From Rossellomorea sp. SC111 (GTDB lineage: Bacteria; Bacillota; Bacilli; Bacillales; Bacillaceae_B), in assembly GCF_024733565.1 (NCBI RefSeq), contig NZ_JANIOC010000025.1:1-48134 (forward strand): 48,134 nucleotides of DNA, given 5' to 3'. The first letter of the stretch is position 1, and the number at the start of each line of letters is the position of its first letter. The notes below the pieces were generated by a model. That model was not told the DNA's origin and made no database searches. It saw only the letters and a program-made list of their open reading frames with translations. Shown here piece by piece: positions 7,977 through 15,674 of the stretch. Position numbers and translations under genes: made by a program.

Positions 7977-9427
7977 CCATCTTCCTCCTCCCTCTGTTTC
8001 TCCCATTTATATAATGTCAGGTCGTGGTAGATCGGGTCGATGAGCTCACTCGAATGAAAATGCTTCTCGACTTTAATGAATGCATCCACCTGAACCCCCT
8101 GTTTTTTAAACCCTTCGACTACGTTATCCGTCAGATAAATATCCCGTTCAGGGTAATAACCTGCGTCAGTGGCAAATACTTCGTACGTTTGTACTTTCTT
8201 ATGACTAAAAGGAACGTCAAGATACTCGAGTACCCTGGACTCTTCCCATGTATATACGACGAGAGGCTGTCCTTGACCTCCACTCTCTAAATAATCGGCC
8301 ATTTGATAAACAGCCGGAATATCCGACTCATGTTTATATAATAACGTACTTGTATGGTAAACCTGAAGCAGAAGGAATGAGAGGACAAGAAGGGAACCTG
8401 CACGGGTGAGTCGTTGTGAAAGCAGCCTTCGCACTCCAAGGAACAAAGCGATGCCGATCAATGGCAGAGCATGACGGGGCTTCATCACATTCTGGGCGAA
8501 TAGGGCCCAAAGAAAATAACTGCCCATAAGCATCAGCATCAGGCTTGTCATATAACGATTCCCGTTTGAATCCTTCCTTCCTGCAGCCAAACCGACAACC
8601 ATCAGAATGAGGAGGGGAATGGACTCACCGACACCCCCAACCCAAATTGTGTTTACAAGGGTCAGTTTCACGACTCTGTCCATCAAACTTAGATCGGAGG
8701 CGCCGATCGTTCCACCCCATTCCTGGAAATGTCCGTTCGTGAAGGAGAGAGCCAATCGGAGGAAACTTTCATATCCCCCTTCCGACATGCTGATGCCCGA
8801 TACCCAGAGGAGCTGGAACAGAATCGCAATGAGTAAGTAAACGGAGGTATCCAGGAATGTTACCATGCCTTCCTTCCACTTTCTGTACAGGACAATCAGG
8901 ATACCGATTCCAAGGATCAGATAAGATAACCTGATTCCAAGAAGCACGCTGAATAGAAGCAGGGGAAGGATGAGGAATCCGTTATGGGATTTCTCATCGG
9001 TCAAGACTAAACTCCATATGTACCACCACATCATCCCGACTGCTGCTCCCTCGGACATCGGCTGATTCACCATCAGGATTGTAAAGCTGCTCGTATAAAC
9101 CATCGCTGCCGCCATCCCTGCATAAGCCGGACGCACAATTCTTTTCATTAACAGAAAAAGGGGGATGATGGCACTCCCATACACGATGATATTAAAAAGT
9201 GTCAGGGCTTGGACGGGGTCCCCCACCATCAGATGAAGGACTTTCCCACCCAAGATGAAATAAGGGTACCCTGGAAAATGTGGCTGCATCTGATACATAT
9301 CAAAATGCAGGACACCCAGTGCAAAATCCACCATATCCCAAGTAGCCGCGTAGGATGGGATCCACATCACCTGCAGAATAAAAACAGCCATCACGGCAAA
9401 TGCCCCTGCCACATTCGGCCAACTCAT
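7973..9427 (-). CDS. GT-C type integral membrane glycosyltransferase (putative)
   Basis: This is a 484-residue protein with about ten hydrophobic segments and a soluble C-terminal tail. After the first segment a loop reads [11 protein letters not shown], followed by [11 protein letters not shown]; an acidic first extracytoplasmic loop and this general layout resemble the GT-C (GT39/ArnT/PMT-like) enzymes that use lipid-linked sugars outside the membrane. The donor and acceptor cannot be told. I prefer ATG at 9427 (SD-like GTGGGGAG just upstream) over a TTG at 9484 that directly follows the terminator hairpin with no ribosome site. Its stop overlaps the uvrC start (ATGA). It belongs to the accessory block with a GT2 enzyme, epimerase and flippase, so a joint role in surface glycan or glycolipid assembly is an inference. 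Confidence 0.6.
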   Translation of the reverse strand: MSWPNVAGAFAVMAVFILQVMWIPSYAATWDMVDFALGVLHFDMYQMQPHFPGYPYFILGGKVLHLMVGDPVQALTLFNIIVYGSAIIPLFLLMKRIVRPAYAGMAAAMVYTSSFTILMVNQPMSEGAAVGMMWWYIWSLVLTDEKSHNGFLILPLLLFSVLLGIRLSYLILGIGILIVLYRKWKEGMVTFLDTSVYLLIAILFQLLWVSGISMSEGGYESFLRLALSFTNGHFQEWGGTIGASDLSLMDRVVKLTLVNTIWVGGVGESIPLLILMVVGLAAGRKDSNGNRYMTSLMLMLMGSYFLWALFAQNVMKPRHALPLIGIALFLGVRRLLSQRLTRAGSLLVLSFLLLQVYHTSTLLYKHESDIPAVYQMADYLESGGQGQPLVVYTWEESRVLEYLDVPFSHKKVQTYEVFATDAGYYPERDIYLTDNVVEGFKKQGVQVDAFIKVEKHFHSSELIDPIYHDLTLYKWEKQREEEDG

Positions 9428-9490
9428 AAACTCCCCACTCTTCAATCTCAACGACTTCACCCTCATACTTTGATAGACTTTCAACCATTA

Positions 9491-9576
9491 AAAAAAGCAC
9501 CAAACATACATTCCTTTAAAGAGTGTACACCTTTCGAAAAGGGTGTTCAATCTTTAAGGGCAATGAGGTTTGGTAC
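9491..9576 (-). terminator. Three-tier terminator after the FTR1 gene
   Basis: On the minus strand, three nested stems follow the permease stop: GTACCAAAC with GTTTGGTGC (outer), CTTAAAG with CTTTAAAG (middle), ACACCCTT with AAAGGTGT (inner), then seven T. This is a long interrupted hairpin ending in a T-run, so a terminator for the iron-permease operon. Confidence 0.8.
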
Positions 9577-9584
9577 TGACACAT

Positions 9585-10505
9585 TTATTTAGCTTGTGGA
9601 CTCAAATCCTTCACTCCGGAATTGACCTCTTCCTTTACCTTCACTGACTCCCGCTTCGGTGAAGTGAGGAAGTAAATCGCTACGAAATAGCCGATATACG
9701 AAATCACTTCTTCAATGGACGGCATGGAAGAATATCCGAACAACGCTTTAAGGAAAATGCCAACATCACCTGATAACAATGGGGCAGTTCCCGTATCACG
9801 GAGGAAATGGGCGTAATCGATCGGATGCTCAGGCAGTAACCAGGTCAGGTCGTAAAGATGTGGAATTACACTTCCGATCAACCCTATATCCTGCATCATG
9901 GAAATCGCCTGTACAAGAAGTCCTGCAGATATAAGGATGATAAATGCGCCGGTCACTTTAAAGAAGCTCTTCAATGAAATTCTCATTGTGCCTTTAAAGA
10001 AGAAGTAAGCTACGACACAACCGATGACGACTCCCGTAATCGCTCCCCAGCCCTGCATCGCCGCTCCGATATCCCCACCTGTAATGGCGGCGAAAAAGAA
10101 TACGGTCTCCACACCTTCGCGGAGAACGACGAGGAACGAGTGGATCACCATTCCGACAATATTACCTGTCGAAATAAAATGCTTCATTTTCCCTTCCATG
10201 TTCCCTTTAAGGTCACGGCTGTGCTTCGCCATCCAAAAGACCATCTGGGTAAGAAGGACGGAGGAGACCAGCATGATGCCGATCTTCAGATATATCTCGC
10301 TTCCCATGGCGGCAAATCCCGTAAAGACGACCTGAAAGAGCATCGCTACACCGACACTTGCGATTATCGCTAATCCGGCCCCCAGCCAGACAAACTTCGT
10401 AAACCGGCCATGATTCGTTTTCTTCAGATAGGTAGTGATGATCCCGATGATCAGTAACGCTTCCAGGACTTCACGAAAGGTGATCAGTAAAGCTTGTAAT
10501 TCCAC
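9585..10505 (-). CDS. FTR1/EfeU-family high-affinity iron permease
   Basis: This is a 306-residue membrane protein of the FTR1 family, which moves iron across the membrane. Two REXXE iron-binding motifs are present: REVLE at residues 11-15 and REGVE at 129-133. About seven hydrophobic segments fit the family. It lacks the long extracytoplasmic N-terminal domain found in some bacterial FTR1 proteins; that role appears to be filled by the separate gene at 10550-11299, 44 nt upstream in the same operon behind a Fur box. No DyP-type peroxidase (EfeB) is present in the window, so this is not a complete EfeUOB set. The start ATG at 10505 follows AAGGGGGAAACA. Confidence 0.9.
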   Translation of the reverse strand: MELQALLITFREVLEALLIIGIITTYLKKTNHGRFTKFVWLGAGLAIIASVGVAMLFQVVFTGFAAMGSEIYLKIGIMLVSSVLLTQMVFWMAKHSRDLKGNMEGKMKHFISTGNIVGMVIHSFLVVLREGVETVFFFAAITGGDIGAAMQGWGAITGVVIGCVVAYFFFKGTMRISLKSFFKVTGAFIILISAGLLVQAISMMQDIGLIGSVIPHLYDLTWLLPEHPIDYAHFLRDTGTAPLLSGDVGIFLKALFGYSSMPSIEEVISYIGYFVAIYFLTSPKRESVKVKEEVNSGVKDLSPQAK

Positions 10506-10549
10506 ATTGTTTCCCCCTTACTTGCTTAAAGACTTTTTCTTTAGTGACC

Positions 10550-11299
10550 TTATTTACGTTTTCTGACGGCATATACAATCGCTGCAGCAAGAACCCCCAC
10601 GATAATGATGATGGGTAACCAGTTCTTCAGGTTTGAAATATCCGTCCACTCCTGTTTCCCGCTTGCGTCCTCAGTGGCACTTTCAGAAAAATGTCCCACT
10701 TCAAGACTTTTAATGTCGAATTCTTTTTGCAGCGAATCCACTATGAATGTTTTACTTTCTTTAAACGCGTCCTGATCGGATTCCTTTGTCCCGACTCCGA
10801 ACAACCCCGGGTTCCCGAGGGATTCCAACGCCTGATCGAATTCAGTTCTGATCTTTTGATCCAATTCAGGGTTTTCCCCTTCTACTTTCGGGGCTAACGT
10901 TTTATATGTAGCAAATCCTTTTGCGAGTAATCGCTTACTCGTATCATATTCCGAGAAGTTTTTATCAATGCTTTCAAGTCTTCTGGCAATATTGAGGACA
11001 AGGAGTTCATCCAGGTTTTCAATTGCCTCTCGCTTTTCTTTATTGTCAAGGTTCTGAAGGATGACCTTGGAAGGTTCTTTACCCATATGCTGGTCAACTT
11101 CTTCTTGAACCGTTTCATAAATCTTTTTGGACTCTGAATAATTCGGAGGGTCTTCATCAAGCTTGATCATGATTTCTTTATACGCTTCTGCTATTTTCTC
11201 TTCACTCGGGTCGCCATATGAATAGGCGGATGCCTGTGGAGACAGCATGATATTTCCTAATACAAACAGTAGTACAGTGGTTATGAACGATTTTTTCAT
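10550..11299 (-). CDS. Membrane-anchored helical partner of the FTR1 permease
   Basis: This 249-residue protein has a signal peptide (residues 1-25, cleavage likely after ASA), a charged and probably all-helical extracytoplasmic region (26-220) and one C-terminal membrane helix (about 226-244) ending in RKRK. It is therefore a type I surface protein. The segment NYSESKKIYETVQEEVDQ and the AKGFATYKTLAPKV motif resemble segments of the lipoprotein at 15675-16862, suggesting common descent. It precedes the FTR1 gene by 44 nt and follows a Fur box at 11323-11337, so it is probably an iron-scavenging or iron-presenting subunit under iron control. The role is inferred; I recognise no catalytic motif. 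The ATG follows CAGGAGGGA at good spacing. Confidence 0.75.
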   Translation of the reverse strand: MKKSFITTVLLFVLGNIMLSPQASAYSYGDPSEEKIAEAYKEIMIKLDEDPPNYSESKKIYETVQEEVDQHMGKEPSKVILQNLDNKEKREAIENLDELLVLNIARRLESIDKNFSEYDTSKRLLAKGFATYKTLAPKVEGENPELDQKIRTEFDQALESLGNPGLFGVGTKESDQDAFKESKTFIVDSLQKEFDIKSLEVGHFSESATEDASGKQEWTDISNLKNWLPIIIIVGVLAAAIVYAVRKRK

Positions 11300-11322
11300 C
11301 TATGATTCCCTCCTGTTTTCAA

Positions 11323-11337
11323 TGATAATGATTATCA
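11323..11337 (-). promoter_or_regulatory. Fur box of the FTR1 operon
   Basis: TGATAATGATTATCA is a perfect 7-1-7 Fur box (TGATAAT, one base, ATTATCA), 23 nt upstream of the start of the permease-partner gene. By knowledge of Bacillus Fur, it should repress the operon when iron is plentiful. Confidence 0.93.
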
Positions 11338-11351
11338 TTCGTATTGTCAAT

Positions 11352-11393
11352 AAAAAATAAGTACTCTCAAAACAAGGAGAGTACTTATTTTTT
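11352..11393. terminator. Terminator after the GT2 gene (bidirectional shape)
   Basis: A 17-bp perfect stem (11352-11368 with 11377-11393) with an 8-nt loop has A-runs on its 5' side and T-runs on its 3' side on both strands. On the minus strand it ends the epimerase-flippase-phosphatase-GT2 operon, immediately before the Fur-controlled promoter. Confidence 0.92.
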
Positions 11394-11419
11394 ACGATTT
11401 AGACAAAGGCTATCCTACC

Positions 11420-12187
11420 TTATTTAGCGAAATGATTTGTGCCTTCCTCAGAAGGGATGAAATGGGCCTGCTCTTCTACATAAACTTTCCTTACAGGCAT
11501 TTGCATCTCTTTCAAAATGGCAGGCAGAACTGAAGACATATAGGATTTGAACTTTATGAAGGAGCTTCCCGTTGTCCGTACATGATACAGTATCGGGATT
11601 TCCTTCACTCTGAACCCCTTGCGTACAAGGTTCAAGGTCAGCACTTGAGCATAATTGTAATCATGGATGATTTCTGCATGTTCCATCGCCTGTTTAGAAA
11701 ACGCACGCATCCCGGACTGGCCATCATAAATCCACTTTCTGAGCAAAAGCGATTGCAGTGCTGTGAAGCAGTAATTTCCTAAGCGGCGGTGGAGCTTCAT
11801 CCCGTTGATGGTACCAAGGAACCTTGATCCCATGGTGTAGTCCGCTTCTCCCTTGAAAAGCGGCTGTAATAGATCAGGTATCTGTTCGGGTGGATACTCT
11901 CCGTCTGCATCAATCATGACACCGATATGGGCACCCAGTTCAACGGAAACCTTCAACCCTTCCCTTACTGCTGCGCCCAAACCGCGGTTATGATCGAATG
12001 TTACGATGTGATCGGCACCTGCTTCCTGTGCCAGTTCAACCGTTCGATCCGTTGACCCGTCATTAATGACCAACACTTCCACTTCAACAGAGTGGTGGAA
12101 GGATCGCGGGACACGCCTGATGACGTCCCCGATTGACTCTTCTTCATTATGGGCTGGCATGAAGACAATGACTTTCTGTTTATTCAT
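11420..12187 (-). CDS. Family 2 glycosyltransferase (polyprenyl-phosphate sugar transferase-like)
   Basis: This 255-residue GT-A fold enzyme starts with VIVFMPAHNEEESIGDVI, has VLVINDGSTDRT at 39-49 and a DxD nucleotide-sugar/metal site at D93-A-D95 (MIDADGEYPP), followed by GSRFLG, and QSGMRAF later. This pattern is that of dolichyl/undecaprenyl-phosphate mannose or glucose synthases. There are no C-terminal membrane helices. It is the last gene of a four-gene operon: its ATG at 12187 overlaps the end of the phosphatase gene by 8 nt. A likely product is a polyprenyl-phosphate sugar, which could serve a GT-C enzyme such as that at 7973-9427; this link is an inference. The substrate is unknown. 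Confidence 0.85.
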   Translation of the reverse strand: MNKQKVIVFMPAHNEEESIGDVIRRVPRSFHHSVEVEVLVINDGSTDRTVELAQEAGADHIVTFDHNRGLGAAVREGLKVSVELGAHIGVMIDADGEYPPEQIPDLLQPLFKGEADYTMGSRFLGTINGMKLHRRLGNYCFTALQSLLLRKWIYDGQSGMRAFSKQAMEHAEIIHDYNYAQVLTLNLVRKGFRVKEIPILYHVRTTGSSFIKFKSYMSSVLPAILKEMQMPVRKVYVEEQAHFIPSEEGTNHFAK

Positions 12188-13646
12188 GTTGCTTCCAACT
12201 CTCCTTTAATGCCTCGTTCAATACAGGTCCTCTGCTGTTCCCTGGAAAAGGGGCCCCTAATAAATGGGCGATGGTCGGTGCCATAGAAACGAGACTGTGC
12301 TTTTCCTGAATCTTTTCACCAGGTTTGACCCCTGGACCAACCATAAAGAAAGGAACGAATCGTTCTCCTTCATCAAGATGACCATGTCCGCCGATTCCAT
12401 CTGCCTGTCCGTGATCGGCACATATCATGAGGGTCGTGTTCTCCATTTTCCCTTCAGCTTCCAGCCACTCCACATATTCTTGTATTAAACGATCCGCCTC
12501 TTCAATCTTTTCGATGTATTCGTCATAAAGGACTCCCCTGCTGTGCCCGATTTGATCTGTACCGATTAATTGGACGATAAAGAGATCAGGATCTTCCTCT
12601 TTCATAATTTTTTTTGCTTTATTGATAATATTTCGATCTGCTTTGTCTTTATGCATCACGGCAGTGACCGTTTCAACATCTTTTCCGAAGGAATCCACCA
12701 GATGGGCAATCCCCAGCATCTTCCCTTTTTTCCCTACTTTCCGTAGAGAATCAAAGATGCTCTCTACCTTGATTCCAAGCTTCCAGACCATATTGGATTT
12801 CATGCCGTGTTCCTTCGGATAAGTGCCTGTGAACATGGAAGAAAAGCAGACAACCGTTCTTGCAGGATACACGGTTTCCATATTCAAATACTCGGTCCCC
12901 TGTTCCATCAATCCATCAAGATATGGTGTATTTGCTTCATAGAAGCGTTCTTTTCTCATCCCGTCGATCACAATGACAACCACTTTTTCATTCGTCATCT
13001 CCTCATCAACCGCTTCACCGGTTGTAAAGGAGTCATATTGCTTCGGCTTCCAGTCAAAAAGAAAATGGTGAAGAATGAACGACAAGGCGAATACAGCACC
13101 GCAGAATACGAAATAATGAGTGGCCGGAAGCAGTTCTCCAGTGGCCAGATTCGTCATCATTCCATCCCATACTGCCAACAGCAACAGGAATTTCGGAAGC
13201 TGCTCTTGAGCATTCCCGCTCGTCGAGTCACTGTTCTTCAACACCAGTTTCCAAAACCGGGTGAAATTCAGCCAATCTGTCCCGATCCGGAGATGATAAT
13301 AAAATGTTCCCCAGAAGAAGACGGTAAAAAAGAAATAAAGACCAATCCCGAAGCCCCACAGAGCTAAATTAGGGGATTCAAAGAATAACAGATACCCAAT
13401 GACCGGAATCCATAAATAGTTTCTCAGGAACAGTGGAAAATCATAATAGAAATACAATATAAATAGGGGGAGTGTAAACAGCAAGCTTATGAGGAACGGG
13501 AACCATTCCCCTTGCAGCAACCCTTGAAGATGAAAGAGTGTCATGGTCCCTATTACGAATATAGGGGTGAATGGTTTCCCTTCATTCAGCAGGTTCCAGC
13601 ATCTGGCCGCCGTTTTTTCAAATTTTGATGCGCTTTTCAATTTCAT
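12180..13646 (-). CDS. Membrane-anchored phosphodiesterase/alkaline-phosphatase superfamily protein
   Basis: This 488-residue protein has an N-terminal half with about five to six membrane helices (residues 28-200) and a C-terminal type I phosphodiesterase/nucleotide-pyrophosphatase-like domain. Metal and nucleophile positions can be seen: D228 in VIVIDGM, a candidate nucleophile T264 in PARTVVCFSS, D364 and H368 in GTDQIGHSRG, D411-H412 in ADHGQ, and H421/H423 in GGHGH. The full alkaline-phosphatase-superfamily set suggests an active two-metal enzyme cleaving a phosphoester or transferring a phospho-group at the membrane. The start is ATG at 13646, abutting the flippase stop (TGAATG). Substrate unknown; in this operon a lipid-linked sugar or glycerophosphate is plausible. 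Confidence 0.78.
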   Translation of the reverse strand: MKLKSASKFEKTAARCWNLLNEGKPFTPIFVIGTMTLFHLQGLLQGEWFPFLISLLFTLPLFILYFYYDFPLFLRNYLWIPVIGYLLFFESPNLALWGFGIGLYFFFTVFFWGTFYYHLRIGTDWLNFTRFWKLVLKNSDSTSGNAQEQLPKFLLLLAVWDGMMTNLATGELLPATHYFVFCGAVFALSFILHHFLFDWKPKQYDSFTTGEAVDEEMTNEKVVVIVIDGMRKERFYEANTPYLDGLMEQGTEYLNMETVYPARTVVCFSSMFTGTYPKEHGMKSNMVWKLGIKVESIFDSLRKVGKKGKMLGIAHLVDSFGKDVETVTAVMHKDKADRNIINKAKKIMKEEDPDLFIVQLIGTDQIGHSRGVLYDEYIEKIEEADRLIQEYVEWLEAEGKMENTTLMICADHGQADGIGGHGHLDEGERFVPFFMVGPGVKPGEKIQEKHSLVSMAPTIAHLLGAPFPGNSRGPVLNEALKESWKQHE

Positions 13647-14579
13647 TCATCCTTTCATCCTGCTCCACTGTTTCACATTTTTGATGGAAACCGGAGATAC
13701 AGCGATTACGATTCCTCCTGCTATAAAGGAGAATATAAACTTTAACCCATGACTCAATATCGCCATGGAAAGACCAATTCCAAGTGGGATACCTGCAGAG
13801 AGCAATGTATAGCTCATGACGGATTCATACGTACCCAGTCCTCCAGGGGCAAATTGAAATAATTGGCCGATGATTGTCACACTATTGATCCAAATGGCTT
13901 TTCCCATAGAAAGAGGCTCCAGCATGATGATGGAAACTCCATAAAGAATGGCCCCTTCCAATATCCAGCTCATGAATACAAGGGTAATGACCATGAGCCC
14001 CCTGCGTCCTGATAAAGCACGCTTCAGCATACTGAGTTGCCTAGAAAGAAAGTCGGAAGCAAAGTACCACAGGAGGAGTACCCCTATCAACACGGAACAC
14101 CCGGCCAATCCAATCGAGTATAAACCTGGCAGTTTTAGTGGAAGAGGAAAGTATAGCAGGCCGATTCCTGCCAGAAACATGAGAAATAAAATGTCCATCA
14201 CTCTCAACACGAATACAGAATGAAACGAACGTGCAACACTGATTTGCTTTTCACGCTGATTCATCACCATGACCCTGAGCCCGTCTCCCACCTTCAAAGG
14301 AAACAAATGATTAAACAACAAACTGTAGAACAATCCGATTAAACAGCTTGATAACCGCACATGTTCATTCAGGTAGACTTTCCACGCCATCCCTTTCAGC
14401 AAAAAGGATAAAAAATAGATTCCCAAAACACTGAATAGGATAAAAGGGTGATCAAGCATCTGCTCGATGGCATTGATCATATACTCTTTGTCAAAATAGA
14501 AGGTGACCAAGATGAAAAACAGACCCAATAATACTAATCTAACAACATTCTTTGCGAACTTATAGATCCTTTTGTTCAT
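13647..14579 (-). CDS. LPG-synthase transmembrane-region / UPF0104 family protein
   Basis: A 310-residue integral membrane protein with about eight hydrophobic segments, matching the lysylphosphatidylglycerol synthase TM-region family (flippase-like domain, also called UPF0104). Typical features are the GDGLRVMVMNQREK stretch after the second segment pair and PGGLGTYESVM near residue 245. There is no aminoacyl-transferase domain, so it is not MprF. It overlaps the epimerase by 20 nt and abuts the phosphatase gene. Relatives occur beside glycosyltransferases and are thought to move lipids or lipid-linked intermediates; no function has been shown by this sequence alone. Confidence 0.82.
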   Translation of the reverse strand: MNKRIYKFAKNVVRLVLLGLFFILVTFYFDKEYMINAIEQMLDHPFILFSVLGIYFLSFLLKGMAWKVYLNEHVRLSSCLIGLFYSLLFNHLFPLKVGDGLRVMVMNQREKQISVARSFHSVFVLRVMDILFLMFLAGIGLLYFPLPLKLPGLYSIGLAGCSVLIGVLLLWYFASDFLSRQLSMLKRALSGRRGLMVITLVFMSWILEGAILYGVSIIMLEPLSMGKAIWINSVTIIGQLFQFAPGGLGTYESVMSYTLLSAGIPLGIGLSMAILSHGLKFIFSFIAGGIVIAVSPVSIKNVKQWSRMKG

Positions 14580-15513
14580 ATTCTTTCATCCATTGAACCG
14601 TCCTGTTGATTCCTTCCGCAAAGGAAACCGAAGGAGAATAGCCCAGGATCTCTTTTGCTTTCCTACTATCTGCATAGGTTGACGTGACATCCCCAACTCT
14701 TCTATCCGTGACGCGGAGTTCAAGTGCTGGAAAGTGTGTTCTCAGTTCACTTATCAGGCCCTCCATTGAAATGGGTGAACCATTCCCCAGATTAAAGGTT
14801 CCTGACTCTTCACTTTTGATTGCCTTGTATGTACCATCCACGATATCATCTATGTAAGTATAATCCCTCTTATTTTCCAGTCCATATATCGGGATTCCCT
14901 GACCATTCATGAGCTTTTTGATAAACGAATAAATGGCCATGTCGGGTCTGCCCCAAGGCCCATAAACCGTAAAGAAACGAAGGATTGTCAAGTCCATTCC
15001 GTAAATGGACGCATAGGCTTTACAGAACGATTCGGCACTGTATTTTGCAGCGGCATAAGGAGACACCACCGCACCGGTAGCGTCCTCTTCTTTTGATGGA
15101 ATATGATTTGTGTTTCCATAAACGGATGAAGAAGAAGCAAAGATAAATTTCCTGATGCCGCTCTCCCCCGCCATCCGCAGCGTGTTGATCGTCGCTTTAA
15201 TGTCGTAATCCACATATTCATTCGGCACCAGCAAGGAATGGGAAACGCCAGGGATCGCCGCCAAGTGCACGACGCAATCGGCTTTGAAATCGTGGAACAC
15301 GTCTTGTAAATCTTCTTCATCTATTAGTAAATCCTTTTGGACGAAGCGGAATGATCCCATTTCCCGTACAAATGACAATTGCCTCTTTTTTCTTTCAGGT
15401 GAATAATAGGGATGAAAGCTGTCTATGATCAACAGCTCGTGTTTCTCTTCAATGAGTTTTCTGGATAGATGGGAACCGATGAACCCGGCACCGCCTGTAA
15501 CAATAATCTTCAA
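14560..15513 (-). CDS. NAD-dependent UDP-sugar 4-epimerase (UDP-glucuronate epimerase-like)
   Basis: A 317-residue extended short-chain dehydrogenase. It has the NAD-binding GGAGFIGSH at residues 7-15, a serine cluster at 127-130, the catalytic Y153-x3-K157 (SPYAAAKYSAE), and YGPWGRPDMA, which is characteristic of UDP-glucuronate/galacturonate 4-epimerases more than of GalE. The start is TTG at 15513 behind GAGGTG. It is the first gene of a four-gene operon (epimerase, flippase, phosphatase, GT2), with a promoter at 15553-15581. It likely supplies the activated sugar used by the operon. The exact sugar cannot be fixed from sequence. Confidence 0.85.
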   Translation of the reverse strand: MKIIVTGGAGFIGSHLSRKLIEEKHELLIIDSFHPYYSPERKKRQLSFVREMGSFRFVQKDLLIDEEDLQDVFHDFKADCVVHLAAIPGVSHSLLVPNEYVDYDIKATINTLRMAGESGIRKFIFASSSSVYGNTNHIPSKEEDATGAVVSPYAAAKYSAESFCKAYASIYGMDLTILRFFTVYGPWGRPDMAIYSFIKKLMNGQGIPIYGLENKRDYTYIDDIVDGTYKAIKSEESGTFNLGNGSPISMEGLISELRTHFPALELRVTDRRVGDVTSTYADSRKAKEILGYSPSVSFAEGINRTVQWMKEYEQKDL

Positions 15514-15552
15514 TTTCTTACACCTCGTACATTACGATTTAATCATTTCTAT

Positions 15553-15581
15553 ATTGTACCTCACCTAAGAGAGAATGTGAA
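15553..15581 (-). promoter_or_regulatory. Promoter of the epimerase-flippase-phosphatase-GT2 operon
   Basis: On the minus strand TTCACA (15576-15581) and TACAAT (15553-15558) are 17 nt apart, and the start codon follows about 40 nt on. The -35 lies right at the tail of the lipoprotein terminator. Confidence 0.7.
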
Positions 15582-15583
15582 AA

Positions 15584-15669
15584 AGGGTTGACCCCAATGT
15601 GCAAAAAAAGCACCATCCCCCAAGCAGAACTTGAAGGATGGACTTTACACAATGTACAGGGTCAACCCA
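15584..15669 (-). terminator. Nested double terminator after the lipoprotein gene
   Basis: On the minus strand GGGTTGACCC at the start pairs with GGGTCAACCC at the end, then TTTTTC follows. Inside, CCATCC pairs with GGATGG and leads into GTGC-T7-GCAC, itself a T-run in a small palindrome. Two possible termination points are therefore nested in one structure just after the lipoprotein stop. Confidence 0.75.
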
Positions 15670-15674
15670 AAAAA

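Noticed and set aside
10505..10550. Complete EfeUOB iron system
   Set aside because: FTR1 (EfeU-like) is present, but no peptidase-M75 EfeO with its HxxE motif and no DyP peroxidase were seen.
12807..13367. 186-codon plus-strand frame antisense to the phosphatase gene
   Set aside because: Composition follows the reverse of an intact enzyme domain; a shadow of codon use.
13647..14579. MprF lysylphosphatidylglycerol synthase
   Set aside because: Only the membrane region is present; the C-terminal aminoacyl-transferase domain is missing.
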